A stretch of 64,000 nucleotides of DNA from Erpobdella octoculata (lineage: Eukaryota > Annelida > Clitellata > Hirudinida > Erpobdellidae), in NCBI GenBank assembly GCA_963978895.1, contig OZ022239.1, positions 10,624,274-10,688,273 of the forward strand, in the 5' to 3' direction. Below are positions 1 to 13,770 of this stretch, in pieces. The notes below the pieces were generated by a model that did not search any database, was not told the origin of the DNA, and was given only the letters and a program-made list of their open reading frames with translations. The translations under genes were made by a program, and so were the position numbers. Position 1 is the stretch's first letter. Every line of letters begins with the position of its first letter.

Positions 1-38
<38 letters not shown>
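1..38. repeat. (TA)n microsatellite at window edge
   Basis: Uninterrupted TA dinucleotides run from the window edge. A similar tract lies about 130 bp upstream of the second ZYG11-like gene at 10404-10508, so the tract may be part of the duplicated 5' flank. Confidence 0.95.
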
Positions 39-40
<2 letters not shown>

Positions 41-180
41 TTTTATATTTTTATATTTTTATCTTTGCTTTACTATTGTTGCAAAGAGATCTCAGTAACG
101 ACTGATTTTATTAACAAATTATACAAATTAAACTAAAAAAACTAAAATTATAAATTTGTTATTATAACATATTCAAAATA

Positions 181-1842
181 ATGAATAATTGTTTACACTG
201 TCCACTATCATTAAAACTTTTATGCAAAGACTTTGTCGTATTTAAATTCAAACAAACTTTTCTCGAACCTTCTTTTGAAATGAAATGTCTTCCTTTTAAA
301 GTAAAAGATGGGGTGAAAATGTCGTCAGAGTTTTTTGGAGAAATATTTTCTAGAAGTCAGAAATTAGGAATGGAACTTCCACCTGAATATATAATTCCAT
401 TTTTTCTCAAATTCGAAAGCTTTCACGAGCTAATACTCAGAGTTGTTGATTCTGACAAGTTCTTACAGCCATTAGAAATCATTATGAACAGAGGAAATCT
501 AACGCGGTTTTCTTGTTATGAATATCCATGTTTCAACGAGGAAAAAGAAGTGATAAATAAATCAGGAAAGTTTTTTAACAGAATTCGTAAAAGTTTATTT
601 TTATCTTTAAATCTAACAGATTTAGAATTAGAATTTTCATGTCACGATGTCGAGATTTATCAAAAAAATGACTTAAACAAGTGGTCTACTTGGTTGTGTC
701 CTATGTTAGTTAAACTTTCTTTGCACTGTGTTTGTGCAAATAATTTTCATGTTGAAAAAGATATAATGGATCTTATTAAAATTGAATTTCCTGGTGAAAA
801 TTTAAAAACTTTAAGTATATCTGGTTGTGTGTACGCTGATAAAACCACAAGCAAGTTTTGTCGTTTTGTTAACCTTCAAAAGTTAGTTATAAATAATTCT
901 GCATGTAAATCCTTAGAAGAGTTGGTTGAATTAATATCGTGTCTTTCTAGTTTAACATACCTCGACATGAGTGACAACAACTGTTTTCGAATAATTAATG
1001 ACACTAATCTACAGCTAATATACAAAATGATAGACAAGTTATCTAATTTAGTTCATTTGGATATAAGTAATTCAGAAGCTGAGCTGGTAGAATCTGTTGC
1101 GTGGACGCACTTGAAGGGTTTTCAGTATTTAGGATGTAATTTTGGCGGTACCAATAATCTTTTAACTTTTCCAAATACAAGCTCGGAAGTAGTAAGTGAC
1201 CCTCGTTCAGTTGAAAAAGTTGTAGCGTTATTGAAAAATGGTTTCTGGAAAAACAATTTGTTTTATGACAGCATTCATAAATTGATAATGTTGACAAGTT
1301 TGGCAAAAAACCCAAAATATTCACGTATGAAAAGCAAAATTCCAATCATCGTTGAATTACTACAGTTAGGGTGGTTTTACAATAATCCCAATTGCAACAA
1401 TGAGTTTGATTTTGTGAGTCTAATTTGTTTTTTATCCAAATTCTGCTTAAAAAATAGTGACATCAAGAACGTTATCAAATTCATTCTAAATTCTAAGCAC
1501 AAATTTTATTGGATAAGCGAGCTGATCTGCCTAGATATACAAGATAATTTATGGAAAAAATTGTTTTTGTCCAGTCACCATTGGGTTTCAACCGTCTTGT
1601 CACTTGACTTTGACAAAGGTTCTTATAAATTTGAAAGATTAGTTTCTCATATAATTTCAGCGTATGAAAAATATTATGAGTTTTATAAATGTATCATTCC
1701 AGAAGCTAATGATATTTTTGAATTTGTTCAAACATACGTATTGAACAGAAATATTAGAGAAAAATTTAATTATTTAGATGAAGATTCTGTAAAGAAATTT
1801 TTGAAAACACATGAAAAATTGAAACAAAAAAATAGAGCTTAA
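181..1842 (+). CDS. ZYG11/ZER1-family-like protein (copy A), single exon
   Basis: This is an intact 553-residue open frame without introns. The N-terminus (SLKLLCKDFV, about residues 9-20) sits where ZYG11 proteins carry the box that docks on Elongin C/CUL2. Leucine-rich repeats follow (LVKLSLHC, LKTLSISGC, LTYLDMSDN, LVHLDISNS, roughly residues 175-300). Then comes a helical part that aligns by eye with the start of the ZYG11B armadillo region. The order of LDMSDN, LVHLDIS, a short linker and the EVVSDPRSVEKVVALLK stretch matches remembered human ZYG11B. Known ZYG11 proteins are substrate receptors of CUL2 ubiquitin ligases that read N-terminal glycine degrons; that role is inferred here. 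Vertebrate ZYG11B is about 740 residues, so this protein lacks much of the armadillo domain. The first ATG after stops is used. AATAAA-like signals follow the stop. The intronless form suggests a retrocopy or a rapidly evolving lineage expansion. Confidence 0.72.
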   Translation: MNNCLHCPLSLKLLCKDFVVFKFKQTFLEPSFEMKCLPFKVKDGVKMSSEFFGEIFSRSQKLGMELPPEYIIPFFLKFESFHELILRVVDSDKFLQPLEIIMNRGNLTRFSCYEYPCFNEEKEVINKSGKFFNRIRKSLFLSLNLTDLELEFSCHDVEIYQKNDLNKWSTWLCPMLVKLSLHCVCANNFHVEKDIMDLIKIEFPGENLKTLSISGCVYADKTTSKFCRFVNLQKLVINNSACKSLEELVELISCLSSLTYLDMSDNNCFRIINDTNLQLIYKMIDKLSNLVHLDISNSEAELVESVAWTHLKGFQYLGCNFGGTNNLLTFPNTSSEVVSDPRSVEKVVALLKNGFWKNNLFYDSIHKLIMLTSLAKNPKYSRMKSKIPIIVELLQLGWFYNNPNCNNEFDFVSLICFLSKFCLKNSDIKNVIKFILNSKHKFYWISELICLDIQDNLWKKLFLSSHHWVSTVLSLDFDKGSYKFERLVSHIISAYEKYYEFYKCIIPEANDIFEFVQTYVLNRNIREKFNYLDEDSVKKFLKTHEKLKQKNRA

Positions 1843-2335
1843 CAACATATATAATAAAATGTTTTGAAAGATAACTGTGATGGACTATACTGGCTTCCAA
1901 ATTATTAAAATCTATAGATGAATAAAATAAGGACTTATTATTATTATCATCAACCTTTTTTATTTTACAGATAAATCAATGATTAATAAATATAACTAGA
2001 ATCTGCTATTCTTTTAACGCTCAATAAAAATGTTTGTGCTTGATTTATTAAATTAGTTTTGTCGCATCGTTGGAGTGTTAATTAACACTAACAAGGCTAG
2101 TTTTATTAGTAGCGGCTAAGCATCTGCGTCCCGTAATCGTTATATCGATATCAACCGGGATTTCAAAACGATAGGGAAATCCCGTATCGTTATTAAAACG
2201 ATATATCATGCGGGAAAGTCTCGTATCGAAATAAAATAACGAGACTTAAATTTTGTTCTCGTATCAAAGTCTCGAAACAAATTCCGAGATTTAAAAAAAT
2301 ATTTTTCAATAAATAAAACAAAATTATTTCTAAAA
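1843..2335. repeat. Gene-free DNA ending in a cluster of inverted short motifs
   Basis: Positions 1843-2100 are AT-rich and probably 3' flank of the ZYG11-like gene. From about 2130 to 2290 the motifs CGATA, GGGATTTC and their complements recur in both orientations (for example GGGATTTC near 2158 and GAAATCCC near 2176; AACGAGACTT and AAGTCTCG further on). This gives several overlapping hairpins. No coding potential was seen. Confidence 0.5.
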
Positions 2336-2520
2336 CAACGCAAATCTCAAGATTTCCCTACGTTTCGTCTGCCTACTATTCGTATCCTACGTTTCGTCTC
2401 CACGTATACCATTCGTCTCCTTACTGTTCGTCTTGCTACGTTTCGTCTCCATCGATTTATTCGCCCTGCTTACTATTTGTCTCATTACTGTTCGTCTCCA
2501 TACGTTTCGTCTCCACCGTT
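2336..2520 (+). repeat. GTTTCGTCTCC-type degenerate array, left arm
   Basis: Imperfect units of about 12-20 bp, built around GTTTCGTCTCC alternating with ACTATTCGTCTCC or TACTGTTCGTC, are strung together. The complementary form of the same array lies at 4555-4715, so the two face each other across a 2 kb segment containing a FLYWCH-type broken ORF. They may be the subterminal repeats of one element. Confidence 0.7.
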
Positions 2521-2890
2521 GTTGAACGATGCATGCTTGCATGCCACCTCATTATATATAGGTGTGAGGTTGTGACTGTTCACATGCTTTCCTCAAGAGA
2601 GGAAAGCGGCGGAGCGATACCATAGCCTATGAAAATCATCCAAGGCTGGTTAAATTGCTAGCTGCATGGGAAGTCGATTTGCCGGTCCTTGTCCAACTTA
2701 TTGCACTTATTAGTTGGCGAGCTGGAGTGAGCCGAACCATGTGCCCACGAAAGCCTTGTGCTTTCGGTGGCCTCCCTGCCTCAAAGCCATTATAAACACG
2801 TCCCCAAACACTCAATCATACATACCGTCTAAATTGTCTTATTGACAGATACAGACGTTAAACAAACCACACACACACACACGACTGTTC
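2521..2890 (+). promoter_or_regulatory. GC-richer structured segment with TATA-like motifs
   Basis: This stretch stands out in base composition from its AT-rich surroundings. It holds TATATATAGG near 2555, a perfect hairpin GCTTTCCTC-AAGA-GAGGAAAGC around 2585-2606, a second hairpin with arms GAAAGC/GCTTTC around 2750-2766, and a TATAAA near 2791. It lies directly upstream of the FLYWCH-type frame and could be the promoter/leader of that element. No RNA family was recognised. Confidence 0.35.
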
Positions 2891-2905
2891 GCATTATTTG
2901 TAAAC

Positions 2906-3289
2906 ATGGCGGATTGCGTAAAGTATGGAGTTTCTAATCGTGGTAATGTAACCGTTATTTATCGAAATTTTGAGTATTGGAAATACCGAACTAACATTAA
3001 AAATCAGATAACATGAACGCTATACAGCAAAATTCATAAGTGTCGCGCAACGTTGCTGACAGAAGGTGATAATGTTCTACGACAATCAGCAGAACATACT
3101 CATTTTGAAAGTTAATCGACAGCAATGGCTCGAGTAGGTTTGGGTGAAATGAAACAGATAATGGAACAAAACATTGCTACTCCAAGTTCTGCGCAAGGGG
3201 CTGTCATGGCCACTTTGGACGCACATATTCTTGATTATTGCCGTTATACAACCCGTTTTAAGTCATTTATAATTTCCTTTATTCGGTAA
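2906..3289 (+). pseudogene. FLYWCH-type zinc-finger protein, broken ORF
   Basis: Read in frame from ATG 2906, the translation shows a FLYWCH-domain pattern: SNRGN, then an aromatic FEYWKYR segment, then KCRATLLTEGD and a final SAEHTHF. This has the expected spacing of the Cys/Cys/His/His ligands. Two in-frame stops break it: TGA at 3014-3016, where the family usually has Trp (one base from TGG), and TAA at 3113-3115. The frame then stays open to TAA 3287-3289 through a segment (ARVGLGEMKQIMEQ) like the linker found after FLYWCH domains. FLYWCH proteins bind DNA and many copies in animal genomes are transposon-linked. Here the gene is presumably dead and part of a mobile element flanked by the 2336/4555 arrays. 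Confidence 0.6.
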
Positions 3290-4079
3290 AACCAAACTAA
3301 ATGATTTTAAAATAAACTTTTTAATAACTCATTTTTTTCCCTTTTTTATATCTCACTTTTTTTTCATTTTTTTTCTCTGTAGCAAGGCCAACACAAGACA
3401 CTTCTTTTTTCATTGTACTGCAGGCTGCAGTTAGGTTATCAGACACTTCAAAGCTGAAAATAACTTTTTAGCTGTAGTATTAAGTATACTTGATTCGTTT
3501 CAATCAGACGGAAAAAGTTATCACTTATTACAGATGGCGAAATATTATTTTTTTCTTAAAAAGAATGACTTTTTATGTTCATTGATAAACGTTTTTGTTG
3601 GAGTGACTCTTCCATATGTTAACTTCCAAACTTAAACGGTTCAAGTCAAACTTGAAAAACTCGACTACTGCTATGATTTTGGACAGCGAGATTTTTCATG
3701 GCTACAGAGAGAACATAAGAAGTTGCACTTACTTTGGGAAATTGTCTTTCTTGAAACCGTACCTTTAGCCGTTCATGAAATGGTGAGAGAATAAATTGAA
3801 AATGGTTTTTTCGGTACTATTCTGGACCATGGAAAAAAGGTGTCCTGGGTTAACATTGTTACAGAACAAAATACAAAAAGAAAATGACAAAAAAAAGAAA
3901 GTGAGAGAGAAAAGAAAGAGTAAATAAAAGTTTAATTTAAATTTCTTATGTTTGGTCTTACTGAATAACAAAATCAGGATGATTTACAACGGACTGCAAA
4001 CGTCAGAAATGAAAATTAAAAATAAGCTAAAAAAAATATTTTCGGGCCCCTCATTACGAAATTCCTGGATCCGACGCTG
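3290..4079. mobile_element. hAT-like non-autonomous element, left end lost
   Basis: The right terminus CCTGGATCCGACGCTG (ending 4079) is the same terminal motif as at 45961-45976. The pyrimidine-rich interior with AGCAAGGCCAACACAAGACAC and AAAGCTGAAAATAACTTTT resembles 44340-44540 and 45080-45200. A matching left terminus is not visible, so the copy is truncated. Confidence 0.6.
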
Positions 4080-4554
4080 TATACCGTGCATCACTTAGGT
4101 TTTCTTGCTAGGCCTGCTAATAAGGATAGCTATAAGAAACCTCCCAATGCGCTCGTGTACTGGTTTGCGCTTTCGTTTCACAGTGTAGCCATGGACTTCT
4201 TAATATCAGGATGTCCATTGTGCTGCTTGATTAGCACTTGTCCATGTGTGTGTGCTGGTGTGTGCTCTCATCTGGTGCCGACCGACATTATATCTTTACT
4301 GACATTATATTTTTACTGACAATTGGGGCTGTGCAGGTATGGGTTTTTTTGCCGGTACCGGTATAATGTCGAAAGCTTGAAAATGGCTAGAAATAGTGTT
4401 TGAAAGTGCGTTAGTATTACCGTCCGCTGTCGGTCGCCAGTGGCTAGCTCGGACGACAAAAGTAAACTAAACTAAACTACAATTAGTCATGGTTGAGTTA
4501 ACAAGGCGGAACGGTGCTAGAGAAAACAAATGTAACGTCAAATAAAAGAGTGAG
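4080..4554. other. Gene-free segment
   Basis: Nothing convincing was found. A 77-codon frame at 4086-4319 lacks recognisable similarity and splice context. GGTACCGGTATAATGTCG near 4354 is a short partial palindrome. Confidence 0.5.
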
Positions 4555-4715
4555 ACGAAACATAGGAGGACGAATAGTATGTAGATGAATTTTTTAAGAC
4601 GAAACTTAGGGAAACGAACATTAAAGAGACGAATAGTAACAAGGGACGAATAGTAAGGAGACGAATGGTATGCGGAGACGAAACGTAGGAGACGAAACGT
4701 AAGAAGACGAACAGT
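4555..4715 (-). repeat. GTTTCGTCTCC-type degenerate array, right (inverted) arm
   Basis: On this strand the motif reads GGAGACGAAAC and GGAGACGAATAGTA, the complement of the array at 2336-2520. Spacing is irregular. Together the two arms form an inverted pair about 2 kb apart. Confidence 0.7.
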
Positions 4716-4739
4716 ACGAACACCAATTTCAAAAGCCAA

Positions 4740-5380
4740 AAAAGAGAAGGTTTTAAAATTTAGCATCTAGAATTTTCTAAAAAAAAAATATAAAAAGATA
4801 AAAGATACGTATTTTACCATTTTTTTTAAAATTTGGTTTTCAGGACCTCAAATGTGTTATTTTTTTTTATAGAATAACTGCTACTCAAAAACTGTAGGTG
4901 CTACAGATGTAACAATTAGTATTTAGTATCTACTCGAGAAATAAAGATATACATGTCTTACCAATTTGTGATAATTTGGTTTCCAGGACCTCAAATGTGG
5001 GGTGGAAAAAGGAATCTTTGTCTAAAAGCTCCAAAAACTAAAAATGTGAAAATGTTGCAATTTAGTACCAAGATTATTCTGACAAAATAACAAAATACGT
5101 GTTTTAATAATTTTTGAAAACTCAGTTTCCAAGACTTCAAATGTGGGGTGGAAAACAGGGTTATATTTTTCTTAGAAGAACTGTTACTCTGAAACTGAAA
5201 ACAGTAAAGATATAAAAATAAGTAATTAGATACTACTAAGAAAATAAAGTTACACATGCTTTACCAATTTTTTTTTATGTTTTGGCTTCTAGAACTACAA
5301 CTGTATGGTGGAGAAAAGGAGTGGGTAGGCCGTGATTTTAGAGTTTTCAGACGGGCCAAACCCGGAAAAACAATAAGATG
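4740..5380 (+). mobile_element. Fragment of Helitron-like family B (internal tandem repeats)
   Basis: Units of roughly 180-190 bp containing AGGACCTCAAATGTGGGG and CTACTCAAAAACTGTA recur here about three times. The same units fill 6960-7590 and, inverted, 40190-40860. Neither terminus is present, so this is an internal fragment. Confidence 0.65.
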
Positions 5381-5433
5381 CAATTATGTCCTTTTTATAA
5401 GAAAATGCAACAGACACACACACACACACACAC

Positions 5434-6708
<1,275 letters not shown>

Positions 6709-8018
6709 TATATATATATAAAAGAACATGTCCTGACTGACTGACTGACTGATAATCAACGCCGAGCTCAAACGCCTCATCCTAGGAACGTGAAATTTGG
6801 AACTTATATTACTTTTATTGCGTAAGCATCCGCTAAGAAAGGATTTTTTAAAATTTTGCTCCTGAGAGGAAGAAACTAGAAAACAAACTTTTTTCTAAAA
6901 CAATGTATATCTCGAAAACCAAAAATGAGGAGATTTTGAAATTTAGTATATGGATTCTTCTTAAAAAATAAAAAGATACGTGTTTCACCATTTTTTGAAA
7001 ATTCGGTTTCCCGGACCTCAAATGTGGGTTGGAAAATTGGATTATTTGGTTTTTAAAGTAGCTGCAACTCAAAAACTGTGAATGCTACAGGAGTAAAAAT
7101 TAGTATTTAGTTTCTACTCCAAAAATAATAAAATACGTGTTTTAGCATTTTTTGAAAATTTGATTTCCAGGACTTCAAATGTGGGGTGGAAAATAGGGTT
7201 ATTTGTTTTTTTAAAGTAACTGCTACTCAAAAACTGTAAATACCACAGATTTAAAAATGAGGAGATTTTGAAATTTGGTATATGGATTCTTTTTAAAAAA
7301 TAAAAAGATACGTGTTTCACCACTTTTTGAAATTTTGGTTTTCAGGACCTCAAATGTGGGGTGGAAAAAGGTTTCTTTGGTTTTTAAAGTAACTGCTACT
7401 CAAAAACTGTGAATGCTACAGATGTCAAAATTAGTATTTAGTATTTACTCAAAAAATAATGATATAAGTGTTTCAACATTTTTTAAAAATTTGGTTTCCA
7501 GGACCTCAAATGTGGGGTGGAAAGAAGGGTTATTTGATTTCAAAATAACTGGTACTCAAAAACTGTAAGTGCTACAAATGTAAAAATTAGTATTTTGAAG
7601 TTTTGTGCCAGTTAAAAGTAGCTAAGTCCAGTTTATCACCGGTTGGGCCAAGCCGTTGTTTTAGAGTCTTCACACGGGCCAGGCCAAACCTTAAATCAAA
7701 GTGGGACGGGCCGAGGTTTTTCACCAAGTATATAGATATTTTAGTGATTTTAGGGTTTTCAGTTGGGCCGGGCCAAACCTGAAGTCAAGGTGGGACGGGC
7801 CGAAGTTTTTCATCAAGTATATAGAACTTCTAGGCCTGTAAGAATGGGCCGGGCCTAATTCAAACGGGCTGTTACGGGCCAGGAGTTTAGGTTTTTAAAA
7901 CGGGCTGGGCTAAGTTGTCGACGGGCCGAGCCGAGACCTAAAAAATTGATCTCTACTATGGATGCACGGTTCAAACTCTCTAATTTCATGCGAGCGAAGC
8001 CACTACGGGCACTGCTAG
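6709..8018 (+). mobile_element. Helitron-like element, family B, copy 1
   Basis: The 5' part (AAAAGAACATGTCCTGAC, then a short GACT repeat and AACGCCGAGCTCAAACGCC) and the 3' end (CGAAGCCACTACGGGCACTGCTAG|T, CTAG at 8015-8018) match the inverted copy at 38342-41115. The interior holds tandem units of about 190 bp around AGGACCTCAAATGTGGGG. A GGGCCGGGCC-rich segment follows at 7640-7920. There is no protein-coding gene inside. Confidence 0.68.
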
Positions 8019-8052
8019 TATATATATATAATACATAATTAGGGACAATATT

Positions 8053-8364
8053 TCCGCAAGCAACTTTCATTGAACTTTGTAGCCCATTTTGCATTCAACA
8101 GTTTCTTGTATGAACCTTGCAAAGCAACAATATTTTTCCTTTCTGAAACTACACCAAGCAACGTTTTAAAATTTTTATTTTTTCCAGCTGACTGGCCAGT
8201 TTCGGTTAATTTAACCATCTTCAGAGCTTCATTTTAAACTTTATAATAATAAAACTAAATATATTAAAATCGAAAAGGACACTTTCTCAATTGTTGCTTA
8301 GCAAGGTTTATACAAGAAACTGTTGAATGCAAAATGGGCTACAAAGTTCAATAAAATTTGCTTG

Positions 8365-8368
<4 letters not shown>
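8053..8368. mobile_element. MITE with about 80-bp terminal inverted repeats
   Basis: The two ends, 8053-8133 and 8292-8368, are near-perfect inverted copies starting TCCGCAAGCAA. They share TTGAACTTTGTAGCCCATTT and ATTCAACAGTTTCTTGTAT. The AT-rich middle has no ORF. Family not assigned; no clear target duplication was seen. Confidence 0.75.
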
Positions 8369-10508
<2,140 letters not shown>

Positions 10509-10641
10509 TAATTTATTTTATTATCACCGCAAAACTATTGTTGCTATAAAAACTTTAAAGAAATTGATTATAATGTTCTGATGATAAGACATACAATATT
10601 ATTTACAGATACCAATTAAAAAAAGTTCCAAGAACTAGAAA

Positions 10642-12306
10642 ATGTGCAATTACATGCATCATACACTTCATACACCATCATTAAAATTGTTATGCAAAGA
10701 TTTTGTCCTGTTTAATTTTGAGAAGACTTTTTTTGAATCATCATCTGAAATGACATGTCTTCCTTTCAAGGTTAAAAATTCTATAAAACTGTCAGCGAGC
10801 ATATTTGAAGAAATAATTTCAAGAAGTCAAAAAATAGGAATGGAGCTTTTTCCAGATTACATTATTCCATTTTATTTAAAAATTGAAGGTTTTCAAAAAT
10901 TAATACTTAAAGACGTTGATATTGATAAATATTTTGAGCCTTTAAAAACCATTGTGGATAAAGGAAATCTTACTCGTCTTTCGGTTTATGAGAATTTAGA
11001 TGTATCTCTAACTATAAAAAGTTTTGACCAAAGAGGAACCTTTTTCAATTATTGTCGCATAAACCCATTATTATTTTTTAATTTGAAAGATTTAGATTTA
11101 GAAGTATCTTGTTTCGATATAGCAAAAAATCCTAAAAAACATATGCGAAAATTGTCTAAGTGGGTGTGTCCTAATTTAGTTCGACTTTCTCTGCGCTGTG
11201 TTGGTTGTTGTTATACCAATAAGGATTTAATTGACATTTTTAAAATTAAATTTTCTTGCAAGAACTTGAAAGTTTTAAATATGTTTTGTCATAGCTATGG
11301 AAAAAATACAATGAACAGACTTTCCCGTTTTGTAAATCTTGAAAAATTGTCTATAACGACGTTTCCAATTAAGTCATTGGAAAAGTTTTTTGATTTAGTA
11401 TCACGTCTTACTAAACTAACGTGGCTTGAAATTGTTGAAAATTACCAAACAATAGTAAATAGTTGGAATATAAGCTTAATTTACGAAATGATCGACAAAT
11501 TGCCTAATTTAGTTCATTTAGACGTAACTAATTTAAAAAAAAATTTCACGTGGACACACTCGAGAAAATTAAAGTATTTAGGGTTGCCTTTAATGGACCC
11601 TATTGAAAGTCTCTTAGACGCCATGAATCATTTACAAGTTGTAAGTGAACATGGAAATATTGATGGGATTGTTGAGCAAATGAAAAACTCTTACTGGAGT
11701 TTTTATACGTTTAATTATTGCATTGTGTATTTGATATATTTGGCAAAAAATAAACAAAAACATTTAAATATAAAAGACAAAGTTTCAATTATTATCGAGT
11801 ACATAAACCGAGGACTTTATTGCAATACTTGTCCCGAGTATAACTCTAGAGAAATACTACACTTTGTTTGTTTTTTATGTAGCATTGGTTTGAAAAACAG
11901 TGAATTTAAAATGTTTATCAGAGTAATTTTGAATTCAAGACTCAGAAACAAATGGATATTTAGGTTGATTGAATGCTATGGAGAGTTAGAAGATGTTTTA
12001 TGGAAAGAATTGTTGCTTTCAAACCATAGCTGGATCTCAATTCTTTTTTCATTTGAAGATAAAAATTATGCTTTGACAAATGAATCAATGGTCCGTCATC
12101 TAATATGGGCATATGAAAAATATCACGAGTTTACAAAACGTATTATTCCAGAAGCTGATGCTATCTTAAAATTTGTTGAGTTAAAATCTGAGAATAAAAA
12201 CCTTTTTAATATTTTTTTAAAAAGACATAAAGAACTGAAACAAGGAATTGACACTCAACAAATAAAAAATGATACGTACAAAAAATACGACAGTCATTTT
12301 TTCTAA
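10642..12306 (+). CDS. ZYG11/ZER1-family-like protein (copy B), single exon
   Basis: Intact 554-residue intronless frame, clearly paralogous to the gene at 181-1842. Shared landmarks in the same order include PSLKLLCKDFV near the N-terminus, the RSQK(L/I)GMEL stretch, DLDLEVSC, LVRLSLRC, LTWLEI, LVHLDVTN, VVSEHGNIDGIVEQMK and a closing IIPEADAIL. The VVSEHGNIDGIVEQ to IEYINRGL segment matches remembered ZYG11B (LKVSGEANETQIAE onward). Leucine-rich repeats (about residues 170-300) are followed by a shortened helical, armadillo-like C-terminus. Expected role by family: substrate receptor for a CUL2-RING ubiquitin ligase, presumably cytosolic; not demonstrated. Both copies have TA tracts and a shared ACTATTGTTGC motif upstream, so the 5' flank was copied too, arguing for DNA-level duplication rather than two retropositions. 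AATAAA lies near 12354. Confidence 0.72.
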   Translation: MCNYMHHTLHTPSLKLLCKDFVLFNFEKTFFESSSEMTCLPFKVKNSIKLSASIFEEIISRSQKIGMELFPDYIIPFYLKIEGFQKLILKDVDIDKYFEPLKTIVDKGNLTRLSVYENLDVSLTIKSFDQRGTFFNYCRINPLLFFNLKDLDLEVSCFDIAKNPKKHMRKLSKWVCPNLVRLSLRCVGCCYTNKDLIDIFKIKFSCKNLKVLNMFCHSYGKNTMNRLSRFVNLEKLSITTFPIKSLEKFFDLVSRLTKLTWLEIVENYQTIVNSWNISLIYEMIDKLPNLVHLDVTNLKKNFTWTHSRKLKYLGLPLMDPIESLLDAMNHLQVVSEHGNIDGIVEQMKNSYWSFYTFNYCIVYLIYLAKNKQKHLNIKDKVSIIIEYINRGLYCNTCPEYNSREILHFVCFLCSIGLKNSEFKMFIRVILNSRLRNKWIFRLIECYGELEDVLWKELLLSNHSWISILFSFEDKNYALTNESMVRHLIWAYEKYHEFTKRIIPEADAILKFVELKSENKNLFNIFLKRHKELKQGIDTQQIKNDTYKKYDSHFF

Positions 12307-12429
12307 CTGGGATGACTTTATTTTTTGTTTTTATTTTTATTTCTATTTACTTTAAATAAACCATGAACATACCATTAGCAAAAACAATAAAACAGTTTCT
12401 TATTAAAACATTAGTTCAGCAGTGATCAA

Positions 12430-12568
12430 ATCCGGAAATACGCAGAGTATATAGGTACATGGGTTTTACTCACAGGAAAATAGCCGCCATGGCCACAATC
12501 AAATGCTGAATGTGAACGATTTATGAAATCATTGGGTAAAGCCATACGCATTGCACATCAACAAGGAA
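12430..12568 (+). pseudogene. Ty3/gypsy-type integrase remnant, 5' piece
   Basis: The frame from 12484 reads WPQSNAECERFMKSLGKAIR, the familiar segment around the catalytic Glu of Ty3/gypsy integrases. Just upstream, another frame gives GFTHRK, which normally precedes that segment, so at least one frameshift lies between about 12465 and 12484. The coding match stops at the insertion point of a non-LTR element. Its continuation is found at 13650. Confidence 0.72.
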
Positions 12569-13649
12569 TTAAAGGGAAATACTCGGAGTGGAAAAGCATA
12601 AAAAGTGGTGTACCGCAAGGATCCGTTTTGGGACCATTACTATTTGTTCTGTTCATTAACGACCTTGATTTAGCGACTTGTTCAAAGGTCTCGAAATTTG
12701 CTGATGACACAAAGTTATCCATGAAAGTAGAGTGTGAGCTGGATGCCGAAATTTTAAGAAAAGATCTTGCAAAAATATACCAATGGTCCCTAGACTGGCA
12801 AATGATGTTCAACGTAGATAAATGCTCAGTGATGCACATGGGTAAGAGAAATCAAGAGTTTCAGTATGAGATGGGAGGAATATTGTTGAAGACATCTGAA
12901 GAGGAAAGAGATCTGGGAGTTGTAGTACACAATAGCGGCAAACCATCAAGACAGTGTGCGGAAGCAGCAAAGCGAGCCAATAAGATTTTAGGATTGGTCA
13001 AGAGAACAATAATAAGTCGAAACCAGGAAATAATTATCAGACTATACAAATGTTTGGTAAGACCACATCTAGAATATTGTGTACAAGCTTGGAGCCCTGT
13101 TTTAAAAAAGGACATCGTAGTGTTGGAGAAGGTACAAAGGAGGGCTACAAAGTTGATTAAGCATTTAAGCCAGTTACCTTACGAAGAAAGATTAAAACAA
13201 TGCGGCTTAACAACTCTAGAGAAAAGGAGAAGTAGGGGTGACTTGATCGAAGCCTACAAGATAATAACAGGAAAAGAGGATTTAACACCAGCAATGTTTT
13301 TCGAACAACCACCGATTCAAAGCACTAGGGGACATAGATTCAAGCTATTTAAAAAACAAGAAAAGACTTTAAAAAAGGCTTTTTTTAGTTCTAGAGTGGT
13401 AAACATATGGAATGACTTGGACGATGACACTGTAGCATCTGAGACTACCACATCTTTTAAAGTAGCGCTATCCAGGCATGGATACTGATTTTTTATGCAA
13501 TTATTTATTTTTTATTAGTTTATTTATCTATTATTATCATATATTTTATTTTATTCTATTTATTATTATTTTTAATTCGAAGTGGTTGTCTATAGGCGTA
13601 AAGTCTTCTAAACCACTATAATAAACGTTATCTTATCTTATCTTATCTT
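12569..13649 (+). mobile_element. 5'-truncated Jockey/CR1-like non-LTR retrotransposon
   Basis: The frame to 13488 encodes the C-terminal part of a reverse transcriptase: SGVPQGSVLGPLLFVLFIND (motif B region), KFADDTKL (FADD form of the catalytic box), then a thumb and C-terminal part with LEKVQRRATKLI and a final SFKVALSRHGY. Endonuclease and N-terminal RT domains are missing, so the copy is dead on arrival. The 3' end finishes in (TTATC)n near 13630-13649. The flanking AAGGAA at 12563-12568 and 13650-13655 is a likely 6-bp target-site duplication. The ORF beginning at ATG 12523 is a chance fusion of integrase and RT. Confidence 0.88.
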
Positions 13650-13770
13650 AAGGAAAGAATTGGAAACAAGACCTGCAGTCGTCATTTCTAAGAGCATTAT
13701 AGAACAGCACCACATTCAACAACGGGAGTACGATAAAAACGCAAATGACGCTATCTCTAGTTAAATAAAT
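13650..13770 (+). pseudogene. Ty3/gypsy-type integrase remnant, 3' piece
   Basis: After the (TTATC)n tail and AAGGAA, the frame reads NWKQDL followed by SFLRAL and a stop. This matches the helix that follows the catalytic region in gypsy integrases, in the phase expected if the inserted element and one target copy are taken out. It decays within about 100 bp. Confidence 0.65.

Noticed and set aside
4086..4319. 77-codon ORF
   Set aside because: No similarity, no splice or polyadenylation context, lies among transposon debris.
6709..8018. Protein-coding gene within family B
   Set aside because: Short frames such as those at 6848-7323 arise from the 190-bp non-coding tandem units and recur in all copies with stops.
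12523..13488. Single 321-residue integrase-reverse transcriptase protein
   Set aside because: The junction coincides with a target-site duplication; the frame is fused by chance.
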